A stretch of DNA of 59,714 nucleotides from Xanthobacteraceae bacterium (GTDB taxonomy: Bacteria; Pseudomonadota; Alphaproteobacteria; Rhizobiales; Xanthobacteraceae). The notes under the pieces were generated by a model, which saw only the letters and a program-made list of their open reading frames with translations, made no database searches and had not been told where the DNA came from. Positions 42,437 through 50,555 of this stretch are shown in pieces. Every line of letters starts with the position of its first letter. Position 1 is the first letter of the stretch. Where the stretch lies: assembly GCA_019746135.1 (NCBI GenBank), contig JAIESI010000006.1, forward strand, positions 1 through 59,714, given 5' to 3'. The translations under genes were made by a program, and so were the position numbers.

Positions 42437-43201
42437 ATGAGCCAGTTCGATCTCACCGGCCGAGTCGCCGTCATCACCGGCGGCAACCGCGGCATCGGCT
42501 TCGGCATTGCGCGCGGCCTTGCCGGGGCAGGCGCTACGGTGGTCGTGTCGGGGCGCGGGGCGGCGACCAATGCGGATGCCGTGAAGCGGATCGAAGCGGA
42601 CGGCGGTCGCGCGGTCGCCATCGAGGCCGACATGGAGGACGAAGCGTCGTGCCGGGCGCTCTGCGAGAAGGCCGCCGAGCGGCTCGGCCGTTTGGACATT
42701 CTGGTCAACAATGCCGGCATCGCCAACCGCAAGCAGCCGCAGGATCACGCCAGCGCGGAATGGCGCAAGGTCATCGACGTCAACCTGAGCGGCGCGTTCT
42801 GGTGCGCGCAGGCAGCCTATCCGGCGATGCGGCGCGGCGGCGGCGGCAAGATCATCAATATCGGCTCGATGCTGTCGATCTTCGGCGCGTCGTTTGCGGT
42901 GGCTTACGGGGCGAGCAAGGGCGGCATCGTGCAGATGACGAAGGCGCTCGCCTGCGCCTGGGCGAAGGACAATGTCCAGGTCAATGCGATCCTGCCGGGG
43001 TGGATCGACACCGATTTCACGCAGACCGCACGCAAGGAAGTGCCGGGTCTCAACGAGCGCGTGCTGGCGCGGACGCCCGCGGGCCGATGGGGCAAGCCCG
43101 AAGATTTCGCCGGCGTTGCCGTGTTCCTGGCCAGCTCGTCGTCCGACTTCGTCACCGGAGCGGTTATCGCGGTGGACGGGGGATATTCGTCGCAGGGGTA
43201 G
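42437..43201 (+). CDS. SDR family oxidoreductase (FabG/glucose-dehydrogenase-like)
   Basis: A 254-residue classical short-chain dehydrogenase. The cofactor loop is Gly-Gly-Asn-Arg-Gly-Ile-Gly-Phe-Gly at about 15-23, Asn-Asn-Ala-Gly is near residue 92, and the catalytic triad includes Ser in Ile-Gly-Ser-Met and Tyr-Gly-Ala-Ser-Lys. The C-terminus Asp-Gly-Gly-Tyr is standard. Substrate cannot be inferred. It follows livF by 21 bp in the same direction and so probably acts on the compound imported by system I. Confidence 0.9.
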   Translation: MSQFDLTGRVAVITGGNRGIGFGIARGLAGAGATVVVSGRGAATNADAVKRIEADGGRAVAIEADMEDEASCRALCEKAAERLGRLDILVNNAGIANRKQPQDHASAEWRKVIDVNLSGAFWCAQAAYPAMRRGGGGKIINIGSMLSIFGASFAVAYGASKGGIVQMTKALACAWAKDNVQVNAILPGWIDTDFTQTARKEVPGLNERVLARTPAGRWGKPEDFAGVAVFLASSSSDFVTGAVIAVDGGYSSQG

Positions 43202-43202
43202 A

Positions 43203-43299
43203 GCATTTTCCGGCGAGTGTGCAGCGGTTCGCCGTAGAAAATGCGACCCAGCTAAAGAAGCCAGAGCCGTTCCCGATTCCGCAGGAACGGGAACGGCTC
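43203..43299. repeat. composite palindromic intergenic element
   Basis: Two structures lie in the 303-bp gap between systems I and II. First, GCATTTTC (43203-43210) pairs with GAAAATGC (43237-43244), with an inner GGCGA/TCGCC pair. Second, GAGCCGTTCCCG (43264-43275) pairs with CGGGAACGGCTC (43288-43299), with an inner TTCC/GGAA. A strikingly similar two-part element occurs, from memory, many times in Bradyrhizobium intergenic DNA. It may also help terminate system I transcripts. The rest of the gap (43300-43504) shows no gene. Confidence 0.7.
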
Positions 43300-43504
43300 C
43301 AGTCTCCGGACCGATTGCTCTGCAGGCAGTTTTGCGAACTTTGGGTCCAAGGCGACACCGGCGGTGCAGCAAAAAAGGACCGCTCGGTCCATGCCACCTG
43401 CGCTTGTCCTCGTTCCCGACCTGCGCGAACATGAGCCGGGGACGGGCGGTGCGACGGTATCGCGGCCGGTCCGCGCAATCGCATTGGTTGTCGAGGAGGA
43501 TCAA

Positions 43505-44683
43505 ATGGTTCCGTTTGGAAGAGCGTTCCTTTCGGCCGGGCTCGTTGCCGCCGCGGCGGTGCTTGCGGCGGCACCCGCGGCCTATGCCAAGGATAAGGTG
43601 AAGGTCGGCTTCATCGGGCCGCTCACCGGCGGCGTCTCGGCCAACGGGCTCGGCGGGCGCAACTCTGCCGATCTTGCGGTCAAGCTCCGCAACGCCGACG
43701 CCAAGGCGAAATACACCTACGAGATGGTCGTGTTCGACGACGAGTGCAAACCGAACGTCGCCGTTCAGGTGGCGACCAAGATGGCGGCGGACCGCGAGAT
43801 CATCGCCGGTGCCACGCACTACTGCTCGGCCGCGGCGATTGCGACGGTCGACACCTATCACAAGTTCGGCTTCCCGGTGATCGTGTGGGGCGCGGTGCTG
43901 CCCGACATCACCTACCGCAACAAGTATGCCGAGATCCATCGCGTCAACGGCACGATGATCAACCAGAACGACGCCAATGCGGAGCTCATTTCGAAGCTCG
44001 GCTACACCACCGTGGCGGTGATCCACGACACCACCGATTACGGCAAGGGCCATAACGAGTACTTCAGCAAGGCGCTGGCCAAGATCGGCAAGGCGAAGAT
44101 CGTCGGCACCTTTGGCGTCACGGCCGACCAGCAGGACTTCACCGCCGAGCTGACCAGGATCAAGTCGCTCAATCCCGAGGTGATCTACTTTGGCGGGCTC
44201 ACCCCGATCGGCGTGCGCATCCGCTCGCAGATGGACAAGCTCGGCGTCAAGGCGGTGTTCGACGGCACCTCCGGCATCGTCTCCGATGCGTTCATCCAGG
44301 GCCTCGGCCCGCTCGCCGAAGGCGTGCTCGCGTTCCGCGAAGGCGCGCCGACCGAGAAGCTGCCGGGCGGCAAGTTCTTCATGGAGAAATACACCGAGCA
44401 GAAGTACGACCAGCCGCCGGAGGCCTACGGCGCGTTTGCCTATGCGGCGATGAGCATGCTGCTCGACTCCGTTGAGAAGGTCGGCCCCGACCGCAAGAAG
44501 GTGATCGCCGACCTCGCCAATGTGAAGGATCGCGACACCATCGTCGGCAAGGTCACGTTCGACGATCACGGTCAGAACACCGTGCCGGTGATCACCAAAT
44601 ACGTGGTCCAGGACGGCAAGTTCGTCGAATGGGACGACAGCGAATACGCCAGCGGCAAGCGCAAGCTGCCCGGGCAGAAGTGA
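43505..44683 (+). CDS. branched-chain amino-acid-type ABC transporter substrate-binding protein (system II)
   Basis: A 392-residue receptor from the ATG at 43505, which is preceded by GAGGAGGAT, a strong ribosome-binding site. The signal peptide ends Ala-Ala-Tyr-Ala-Lys near residue 28. The mature start Val-Lys-Val-Gly-Phe-Ile-Gly-Pro-Leu-Thr-Gly and Tyr-Gly-Lys-Gly-His-Asn-Glu-Tyr are typical of Leu/Ile/Val-binding-like proteins. It differs strongly from the system I receptor, so the two systems should import different compounds. A 216-bp gap with a cruciform element separates it from livH. Confidence 0.9.
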   Translation: MVPFGRAFLSAGLVAAAAVLAAAPAAYAKDKVKVGFIGPLTGGVSANGLGGRNSADLAVKLRNADAKAKYTYEMVVFDDECKPNVAVQVATKMAADREIIAGATHYCSAAAIATVDTYHKFGFPVIVWGAVLPDITYRNKYAEIHRVNGTMINQNDANAELISKLGYTTVAVIHDTTDYGKGHNEYFSKALAKIGKAKIVGTFGVTADQQDFTAELTRIKSLNPEVIYFGGLTPIGVRIRSQMDKLGVKAVFDGTSGIVSDAFIQGLGPLAEGVLAFREGAPTEKLPGGKFFMEKYTEQKYDQPPEAYGAFAYAAMSMLLDSVEKVGPDRKKVIADLANVKDRDTIVGKVTFDDHGQNTVPVITKYVVQDGKFVEWDDSEYASGKRKLPGQK

Positions 44684-44728
44684 ACGCTCTCCATAGTGTT
44701 GTTTGCATGTGGTGCAGCTCGAGCGGTC

Positions 44729-44851
44729 TCATCCCTCCCCGCGAGGGGAGGGTGGCCGCGAAGCGGCCGGGTGGGGAGAAGTCTCCGTTTCTCGCCGGCC
44801 TCTCCCCACCCCCGCGCTTCGCGCGGACCCTCCCCTCGCGGGGAGGGATGA
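44729..44851. repeat. 123-bp cruciform-like inverted repeat inside system II
   Basis: A perfect 25-bp inverted repeat forms the outer arms, 44729-44753 (TCATCCCTCCCCGCGAGGGG onward) and 44827-44851. Inside are a GGCCGC-GAA-GCGGCC hairpin (44754-44768), an 11-bp pair GGGTGGGGAGA / TCTCCCCACCC and a CGCGCTTCGCGC hairpin. The whole is nearly symmetric and could fold as a cruciform or a branched RNA. It lies between the receptor gene and livH and may act as an mRNA end-stabiliser that keeps receptor message in excess. No protein-like frame inside. Confidence 0.8.
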
Positions 44852-44898
44852 AACCGCCTGCGCTGCAGCGCATGCGGTCTGCGGCCGGTGCCTAGATC

Positions 44899-45819
44899 AT
44901 GAACGCAGGGCTTCTCGCCCAATACGTCATGAACGGGCTGATGCTCGGCATGATGTATGCGCTGGTCGTCGTGGGCTTCACGCTGTTCTTCGGCGTGCTC
45001 GACGTCATCAAGTTCTCGCACGGGGACGTCCTGACCGTCGGCGCGTTCACCGCGCTTGCAACCTATGCCGGGCTGCAGACGGTGGGCCTGAAGTCCGACT
45101 GGCTCGACCTTCTGGTCCTTCTCGTCGTCGCGACGCTGTTGATGGCGTTTCTCGGCATTCTCATCGCGCGCTACCTCGTGCTGCCGCTGCGCTCCGCGCC
45201 TGCGCTCAACACGCTGCTGATCACGCTGATGCTTGGAACGGTGCTGCGTGAGTCGGTGCGGCTGTTCTACCCGCAGGGGGCCAATCCCAAGCCGTTTCCG
45301 GCGCTCTTGCCGAAAGGCTCGATCGATCTCGGCGGCTTCAACCTGCGCCTCGACAATACGCTGATGCTCGCAGCCGGCGTCGCGGTGATCGTCGGCCTGC
45401 AGTTCCTGCTCAACCGCACCAAGCTCGGCTTGGCCATCCGTGCGGTGGCGCAGGACGAGGAGACCGCCCGCACCATGGGCGTCAACTTCACCGCCATCGT
45501 GCTCATCACCTTCGCGATCGGTTCGGGGCTCGCCGCCTTCGCCGGCGTGATGAACGGGCTCTACTACAACGAGATCAATTTCGGCATCGGGCTCTATCTC
45601 GGCGTGATCGGCTTTTCCGCGGCGATCATCGGCGGGCTCGGCAGCGTCTACGGCGCGATCCTCGGCGGCTTCCTGTTCGCCGGCCTGCAGATCATCGGCA
45701 CGGTGCTCTTGCCGTTCGCCAGCGCCTACAAGGACGTGTTCGCCTTTGCCGTGGTCATCGCCATCATGGCCTGGCGGCCGACCGGGCTCATCCGGGAAAA
45801 GATCAGCGAGCGGGTATGA
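44899..45819 (+). CDS. livH: branched-chain amino-acid-type ABC permease LivH (system II)
   Basis: A 306-residue LivH permease. Family marks are Tyr-Val-Met-Asn-Gly-Leu-Met-Leu-Gly-Met-Met-Tyr-Ala-Leu at the start, Phe-Gly-Val-Leu-Asp-Val-Ile-Lys-Phe-Ser-His-Gly near residue 32, and Ala-Ile-Ile-Gly-Gly-Leu-Gly-Ser-Val-Tyr-Gly-Ala near 243. About eight membrane helices. Its stop overlaps the livM start (ATG at 45816). It shares only family-level resemblance with the system I LivH. Confidence 0.92.
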   Translation: MNAGLLAQYVMNGLMLGMMYALVVVGFTLFFGVLDVIKFSHGDVLTVGAFTALATYAGLQTVGLKSDWLDLLVLLVVATLLMAFLGILIARYLVLPLRSAPALNTLLITLMLGTVLRESVRLFYPQGANPKPFPALLPKGSIDLGGFNLRLDNTLMLAAGVAVIVGLQFLLNRTKLGLAIRAVAQDEETARTMGVNFTAIVLITFAIGSGLAAFAGVMNGLYYNEINFGIGLYLGVIGFSAAIIGGLGSVYGAILGGFLFAGLQIIGTVLLPFASAYKDVFAFAVVIAIMAWRPTGLIREKISERV

Positions 45820-46982
45820 TAGCGCCGCCGTCAAGCGAGAGCCGAACAGGCGTGCTGCCGGGTCTCATAGCCCTCGCGCTGGGCACGGCCTATGTGATCG
45901 TGCTGCTCGCGGTCGAGAAGCAGGCCATTGTGCTTGCGGTGCTGGCGGCCGGCATCGTTGCGGTGCTGGCGGCCCACTGGCTCGGCCTGCTCGGCGGGGC
46001 GGCGCGCTCGTTTGCCGCGCACGAGGACGCGATCGGCGCATTTGCGGTGGTCGCGGCGCTTGCGCTCGGCCTCTATTTCCATGAGGACCACTTTGTCCTG
46101 CTGCTGGTCATCACGGTGATGCTCACCACCGTGGCGACGCTGGGGCTCAACATCCAGTTCGGCTATGCCGGCGTGCTGAACTTTGCCGGCGCGTCGTTCT
46201 TCGGCATCGGGGCCTACACCTCCGCGGTGCTCAACACCCACACCGCGATCCCGCATCTGCTCGTGCTGCTGGCCGGCGGCCTGGTTGCCGCGCTGATCGG
46301 CTCGCTGCTGCTGCTTCCGGTGCTGCGCACCCGCGGGCACTATGCCGCGGTGGTGACCATCGCCTTTGCGCTGCTCTTGAAGACCTTTCTCGAGGTCAAC
46401 GACGTCCTCGGCGGTCCGCAGGGCATGCAGGTGCCCGGAATGAAAATTCTCGGCTGGTCGTTCAACAACAATGTCGATCTCGGCTGGATCACGCTGTCGT
46501 TCTACATGAACTATTTCGTCGTCGCGCTCCTGCTCCTGGTCGGGGCCTTCATCCTGGTGCGGCGGCTGGAGCGCTCCTGGATCGGGCTCAACCTCGACGC
46601 CATCCGGCTCGACGAGACCGCGGCGGGCTGCTTCGGCCTCGACGTCGTGCGCTGGAAGATCACGGCGTTTCTGGTCGGCAACTTCCTGATCGGCATCGCC
46701 GGCGCGCTGTTCGGCATGGTCGGCAGCTTCGTGGCGCCGAACAATTACACCTTTGCCGACTCGCTCATTCTCGTCTCGATCCTGCTGCTCGGCGGCATCG
46801 GCAACCCCTGGGGCCTGATCGTTGCGACCATCATTGTCGTGGTCGTGCCCGAGAAGCTGCAGACCATCCAGGAGTATCGCTTCCTGCTCTATGCCGCGCT
46901 CGTGGTGGTCGTGCTGCTGTTCCGCCCGGAAGGCCTGCTGCCGCGGCCGGTGCGCCGCTATTTCCCCGGGCTGCCGCGATGA
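45816..46982 (+). CDS. livM: branched-chain amino-acid-type ABC permease LivM (system II), N-terminally extended
   Basis: A 388-residue LivM permease, about 70 residues longer than the system I copy because of an N-terminal region with two extra hydrophobic segments (about residues 15-35 and 36-58) before the conserved core. The core has Phe-Gly-Tyr-Ala-Gly-Val-Leu-Asn-Phe-Ala-Gly-Ala-Ser-Phe-Phe-Gly, Arg-Thr-Arg-Gly-His-Tyr-Ala-Ala-Val and Leu-Leu-Leu-Gly-Gly-Ile-Gly-Asn-Pro-Trp-Gly. It overlaps livH and livG by 4 bp each, as expected for translational coupling. Confidence 0.92.
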   Translation: MIAPPSSESRTGVLPGLIALALGTAYVIVLLAVEKQAIVLAVLAAGIVAVLAAHWLGLLGGAARSFAAHEDAIGAFAVVAALALGLYFHEDHFVLLLVITVMLTTVATLGLNIQFGYAGVLNFAGASFFGIGAYTSAVLNTHTAIPHLLVLLAGGLVAALIGSLLLLPVLRTRGHYAAVVTIAFALLLKTFLEVNDVLGGPQGMQVPGMKILGWSFNNNVDLGWITLSFYMNYFVVALLLLVGAFILVRRLERSWIGLNLDAIRLDETAAGCFGLDVVRWKITAFLVGNFLIGIAGALFGMVGSFVAPNNYTFADSLILVSILLLGGIGNPWGLIVATIIVVVVPEKLQTIQEYRFLLYAALVVVVLLFRPEGLLPRPVRRYFPGLPR

Positions 46983-47755
46983 CGGCGCTGCTCGAAGCAA
47001 GCGGGCTCACGCGCCGCTTCGGCGGCGTGGTGGCGCTCGACCGGCTCGATCTCGCGGTTGCGCCGAACGAGATCCTCGGGCTGATCGGCCCGAACGGCTC
47101 CGGCAAGACCACGTTCTTCAACGTCGTCACCGGGATCTACGCGCCGGACGGCGGCAGCGTCAGCTTCGGCGGCACCGACATCACCCGCGCCTCGTCACGC
47201 GCGGTCTACAACGCCGGCATCGCGCGCACGTTCCAGCGCTCGCGGCTGTCGCTGCCGCTGTCGATCTTCGACAACATCATGGTCGGCAATCACAAGCGGC
47301 TCACCCAGGGCCTGTGGTTCAATCTGATGCGTCGGCAGGCGTTCCGCCGCGAGTTCGAGCGAAGCTGCGCCGAGGTGCAGAGCCTGCTCGAGGTGTTCGA
47401 GCCGCAACTCGCCGGCCGCATGTTCGAGCCGGTCGCGGGCCTGCCGATGATCGACCGCCGCCGCATCGAGATCTGCCGCGCGCTGATCAGCGAACCGAAA
47501 CTCTTGCTGCTCGACGAGCCCTCGGCCGGCATGACCCACGACGAGACCCGCGAGCTGATGGACGACATCCTTCTGGTGCGCGACCGGAACCGCGACCTGA
47601 CCATCATCATCGTCGAGCACGAGATGGGCGTGATCGAGCGCATCACCGACCGCTGCGTCGTGCTCAATTTCGGCCGCAAGATCGCCGAGGGGCCGTATCG
47701 CTCGGTCGCGGCGGACCCGCAGGTGCAGGAAGCCTATCTCGGAGCCGTCCAATGA
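46979..47755 (+). CDS. livG: branched-chain amino-acid-type ABC ATPase LivG (system II)
   Basis: A 258-residue ATPase. Walker A is Gly-Pro-Asn-Gly-Ser-Gly-Lys-Thr-Thr near residue 39, Gly-Ile-Ala-Arg-Thr-Phe-Gln-Arg-Ser-Arg follows, and Walker B is Leu-Leu-Leu-Leu-Asp-Glu-Pro-Ser-Ala-Gly. The signature region is unusual: where Leu-Ser-x-Gly is expected the chain reads Val-Ala-Gly-Leu-Pro-Met-Ile-Asp-Arg-Arg-Arg-Ile-Glu, keeping the following helix. This degenerate signature may be functional, as the partner LivF has a canonical one. It overlaps livM and livF by 4 bp. Confidence 0.9.
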   Translation: MTALLEASGLTRRFGGVVALDRLDLAVAPNEILGLIGPNGSGKTTFFNVVTGIYAPDGGSVSFGGTDITRASSRAVYNAGIARTFQRSRLSLPLSIFDNIMVGNHKRLTQGLWFNLMRRQAFRREFERSCAEVQSLLEVFEPQLAGRMFEPVAGLPMIDRRRIEICRALISEPKLLLLDEPSAGMTHDETRELMDDILLVRDRNRDLTIIIVEHEMGVIERITDRCVVLNFGRKIAEGPYRSVAADPQVQEAYLGAVQ

Positions 47756-48462
47756 GCGGCCGGCTCGAGATCCAGGGGCTGGTCACGGCCTATGACCGCG
47801 CCAACGTGCTCGAGGACGTGTCGCTCACCATCGAGCCCGGGCGCATCACCTGCCTCCTGGGCTCGAACGGCTCCGGCAAGACCACCCTGATCCGCTCGAT
47901 CCTCGGGCTCACGCCGCCGCGCGGGGGCCGCATCCTGTTCGACGGCACCGACATCACGGGGCTTGCCACCCACAAGGTGATCGCCAAGGGCATCGCCTGC
48001 ATCCCCGAGGGCCGCAAGGTGTTTCCCAAGTTCACCGTCGAGGAGAACTTGAGGCTCGGCGCCTATCAGGAGGCCTCCGACGCGGTGACGGGGGAGCGGA
48101 TGGACGAGATCTTCCACCTGTTCCCGCGGCTCCTGGAGCGGCGCACCCAGCTGGCCGGCACCATGTCCGGCGGCGAGCAGGCCATGCTGTCGATCGGCCG
48201 CGGGCTGATGCGCGCGCCGCGGCTTCTGCTGATCGACGAGCCGTCGCTCGGGCTGTCGCCGCGGCTGGTGAAGGAAAACTTCAACATCATCCGCGACATC
48301 AACGCCCGCGGCATCACCGTGTTTCTGGTCGAGCAGAATGTCCACCAGACGCTTTCGATCTCGCACTTCGGCTACGTGCTCTCGAAAGGCCGGGTGGCGG
48401 CCTCGGGCACGCCGCAGGAGCTCGCCCAAAGCGACGAGGTTCGGGACGCGTATTTCTCGTAA
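47752..48462 (+). CDS. livF: branched-chain amino-acid-type ABC ATPase LivF (system II)
   Basis: A 236-residue ATPase from the ATG at 47752 that overlaps the livG stop. Walker A is Gly-Ser-Asn-Gly-Ser-Gly-Lys-Thr-Thr, the LivF phrase is Ile-Pro-Glu-Gly-Arg-Lys-Val-Phe, the signature Met-Ser-Gly-Gly-Glu-Gln-Ala-Met, and Walker B Leu-Leu-Leu-Ile-Asp-Glu-Pro-Ser-Leu-Gly. It completes system II. The next gene starts 176 bp later in the same direction. Confidence 0.92.
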   Translation: MSGRLEIQGLVTAYDRANVLEDVSLTIEPGRITCLLGSNGSGKTTLIRSILGLTPPRGGRILFDGTDITGLATHKVIAKGIACIPEGRKVFPKFTVEENLRLGAYQEASDAVTGERMDEIFHLFPRLLERRTQLAGTMSGGEQAMLSIGRGLMRAPRLLLIDEPSLGLSPRLVKENFNIIRDINARGITVFLVEQNVHQTLSISHFGYVLSKGRVAASGTPQELAQSDEVRDAYFS

Positions 48463-48638
48463 GCGAACGGGCCGAAACCGGGCCAAAATGCCGCGAGCCA
48501 GGCCGCCGGCCTGGGCTCCGCTGGGTCGGCGTTTGTGCAATGCTGCACTACGCTTCTGTTCCTGGCGGGGCGTGGGTTAGGCTTGATTTTTGCAATCACC
48601 GTTTTGCAATCGCTCGGTGTGAACAAGGCGAGTTGATC

Positions 48639-49565
48639 ATGAAGCCCGGTTCGTATGGTCCGTTTCCCTATTCCCCGATTATCCGAAGGCCACGGCTGGA
48701 GTGGCCGGGCGGTGCGCATGTCGCGCTCTGGATCATTCCCAACATCGAATACTTCTCGCTGGAGGAGCGCCCCGGCGGCTACGGCGCGGGCAAGGTCCCC
48801 GACGTGGTGATGTGGTCGGAGCGCGACTATGGCAACCGGGTCGGCGTGTTCCGGATCATGGACGTGCTCGACCGCTACGGCATCCGCGGCACCGTCGCGC
48901 TCAACAGCAACCTCTGCGCCGAGCATCCGGAAATCATCGAGGAGGGGAACAGGCGCCGCTGGGAATGGATGGGGCACAACGAAAGCAACACCCGCCGGCT
49001 GAATGAGGCCGCCCCCGGCGAGGAGGAGCAGATCATCAGGCGAACGCTCGACACGATCGAGCAGCACGCCGGCGAGCGTCCCGCGGGCTGGCTGAGCGCG
49101 GGCCTGCAGGAGACCTGGGACACGCTCGATCACCTGGCGGCGCACGGCGTCAAATATGTCGGCGACTGGTGCAACGACGATCAGCCCTACACGATGTCGC
49201 TGGACGGCGGCCGCTCCATGATCGCCATGCCTTATACGCAGCAGCTCAACGACAAATCGGCGATCGAGCGGCGCTTCGTCTCGGCCGACGGCTTCCGCCA
49301 GATGATCTGCGATCAGTTCGACGTGCTCTATCGTGAGGGCGCGAAGTCCGGCCGGGTCATGGCGATTGCGCTGCATCCCTATCTCATCGGCGTGCCGCAC
49401 CGGATCGGCGCGCTCGACGCCGCCCTCAAATACATCTGCAAGCATCGCAAGGTGTGGCGGGCGACTGGCTCGGAAATTGCAGACCATTACCTCGACCAGA
49501 TGCGGACGGGCGCGTCCGAGACAAAGGCGGCGAAGCGGAAACGTGCCGCGGGAGCATCGCGATGA
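48639..49565 (+). CDS. polysaccharide-deacetylase-fold protein, PuuE-allantoinase-like
   Basis: A 308-residue NodB-fold protein from ATG 48639 (AAGGCGAG just upstream; the frame is open to 48540). It lacks the Asp-Asp of true deacetylases: the equivalent strand reads Pro-Asn-Ile-Glu-Tyr-Phe at 35-40. It keeps His113 in Trp-Met-Gly-His-Asn and His246 in Ala-Leu-His-Pro-Tyr. These features fit the metal-independent PuuE-type allantoinase / cyclic-amide hydrolase branch, which opens ureide-like rings. It overlaps by 4 bp the first NMT1-type receptor, so transport and ring opening are probably coupled. TTTTGCAATC occurs twice upstream (48588-48597, 48602-48611). Confidence 0.82.
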   Translation: MKPGSYGPFPYSPIIRRPRLEWPGGAHVALWIIPNIEYFSLEERPGGYGAGKVPDVVMWSERDYGNRVGVFRIMDVLDRYGIRGTVALNSNLCAEHPEIIEEGNRRRWEWMGHNESNTRRLNEAAPGEEEQIIRRTLDTIEQHAGERPAGWLSAGLQETWDTLDHLAAHGVKYVGDWCNDDQPYTMSLDGGRSMIAMPYTQQLNDKSAIERRFVSADGFRQMICDQFDVLYREGAKSGRVMAIALHPYLIGVPHRIGALDAALKYICKHRKVWRATGSEIADHYLDQMRTGASETKAAKRKRAAGASR

Positions 49566-50536
49566 AAAAGGCATGGCACGTTCTCGCAGCGGCGCTGCTG
49601 CTCGCGGCGGCGGTCATGCCCGTTCATCGGGCTCGCGCCATGGACACCGTGACGGTTGGAACCGTCGGCTCCGCATCCGCCAATCTGTGGCCCGTGTTCA
49701 TCGGCATGCGCAAAGGCCTGTTCGAGGCCGAGCGCATCAAGATCGATCTGGTCTATGTGCAGTCGAGCGCCAATCTGGTGCAGCAGCTCGCGGCGGGCTC
49801 GCTCGATCTCACGATGTCGACCGGGCTGGTCGACCCGATCCGCGCCATCTCGCAAAAGGCGGCGCTGGCGATCACCCGCTTCGAGGTGCATGCGCCGCCC
49901 TATGCGCTCTCGGCCAAGCCCGCGATCAAGAGCCTCGCGGAGCTCAAGGGCAAGGTGATCTCGCTCGGCGGCCCCAAGGACATCACCAAGATCTATGTCG
50001 AGCGCATGCTTGCGCCGCACGGCGTCAAGCCGGGCGAGTTCGACATGGTGTTTGCCGGCGCGACCGCGGCCCGCGCCTCGGCGCTGCAAGCGGGCGCGGT
50101 CGATGCCGCGATCCTGCTGCCGCCCTTCAACTTCCACGCCACCGCGGCCGGGTTCAACGAGCTCGGCCTGACCATCGACTATGCGCCGGAGCTGCCGTTT
50201 TCCGGCTCGGTCGTCAGCCGCGGCTGGGCCGGCAAGAACCCGGATGCCCTCAATCGCGTGCTCGCGGCGCATGGCAAGGCGGTGGCGTGGTTCTACGAGC
50301 CCGGCAACCGCGCCGAGGCCGTGCGGATGATGGCGGAGGCCAGCCGCATCAAGACCGAGGACGTGGAAAAGGCCTACGATTTCTTCGTCAAAGGCAAGTT
50401 CTTCGAGCCCACCGGCACGGTGTCCCGAACCAAGCTGAATGCGCTCGTCGGCGCCATGCAGCAGCTTGGCGACCTGCCGGCGCCGTTCGACACGGAACAG
50501 CTCGTGCTCGCCGGCGTGACCAGAATGAGCAATTGA
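49562..50536 (+). CDS. NMT1/THI5-type ABC transporter substrate-binding protein (copy 1)
   Basis: A 324-residue periplasmic receptor with a signal peptide ending His-Arg-Ala-Arg-Ala near residue 22-26. The fold is that of the SsuA/ThiY/NMT1 group: Val-Gly-Thr-Val-Gly-Ser-Ala-Ser-Ala-Asn-Leu-Trp-Pro, Val-Gln-Gln-Leu-Ala-Ala-Gly-Ser-Leu-Asp, and Gly-Ala-Val-Asp-Ala-Ala-Ile-Leu-Leu-Pro-Pro-Phe. Ligands of this group include sulfonates, thiamine precursors, pyrimidines and hydantoin-like compounds. It overlaps the PuuE-like gene (ATGA) and is 19 bp before its paralogue. Confidence 0.88.
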   Translation: MKKAWHVLAAALLLAAAVMPVHRARAMDTVTVGTVGSASANLWPVFIGMRKGLFEAERIKIDLVYVQSSANLVQQLAAGSLDLTMSTGLVDPIRAISQKAALAITRFEVHAPPYALSAKPAIKSLAELKGKVISLGGPKDITKIYVERMLAPHGVKPGEFDMVFAGATAARASALQAGAVDAAILLPPFNFHATAAGFNELGLTIDYAPELPFSGSVVSRGWAGKNPDALNRVLAAHGKAVAWFYEPGNRAEAVRMMAEASRIKTEDVEKAYDFFVKGKFFEPTGTVSRTKLNALVGAMQQLGDLPAPFDTEQLVLAGVTRMSN

Positions 50537-50555
50537 GCAGCAACGGAGATCACCG

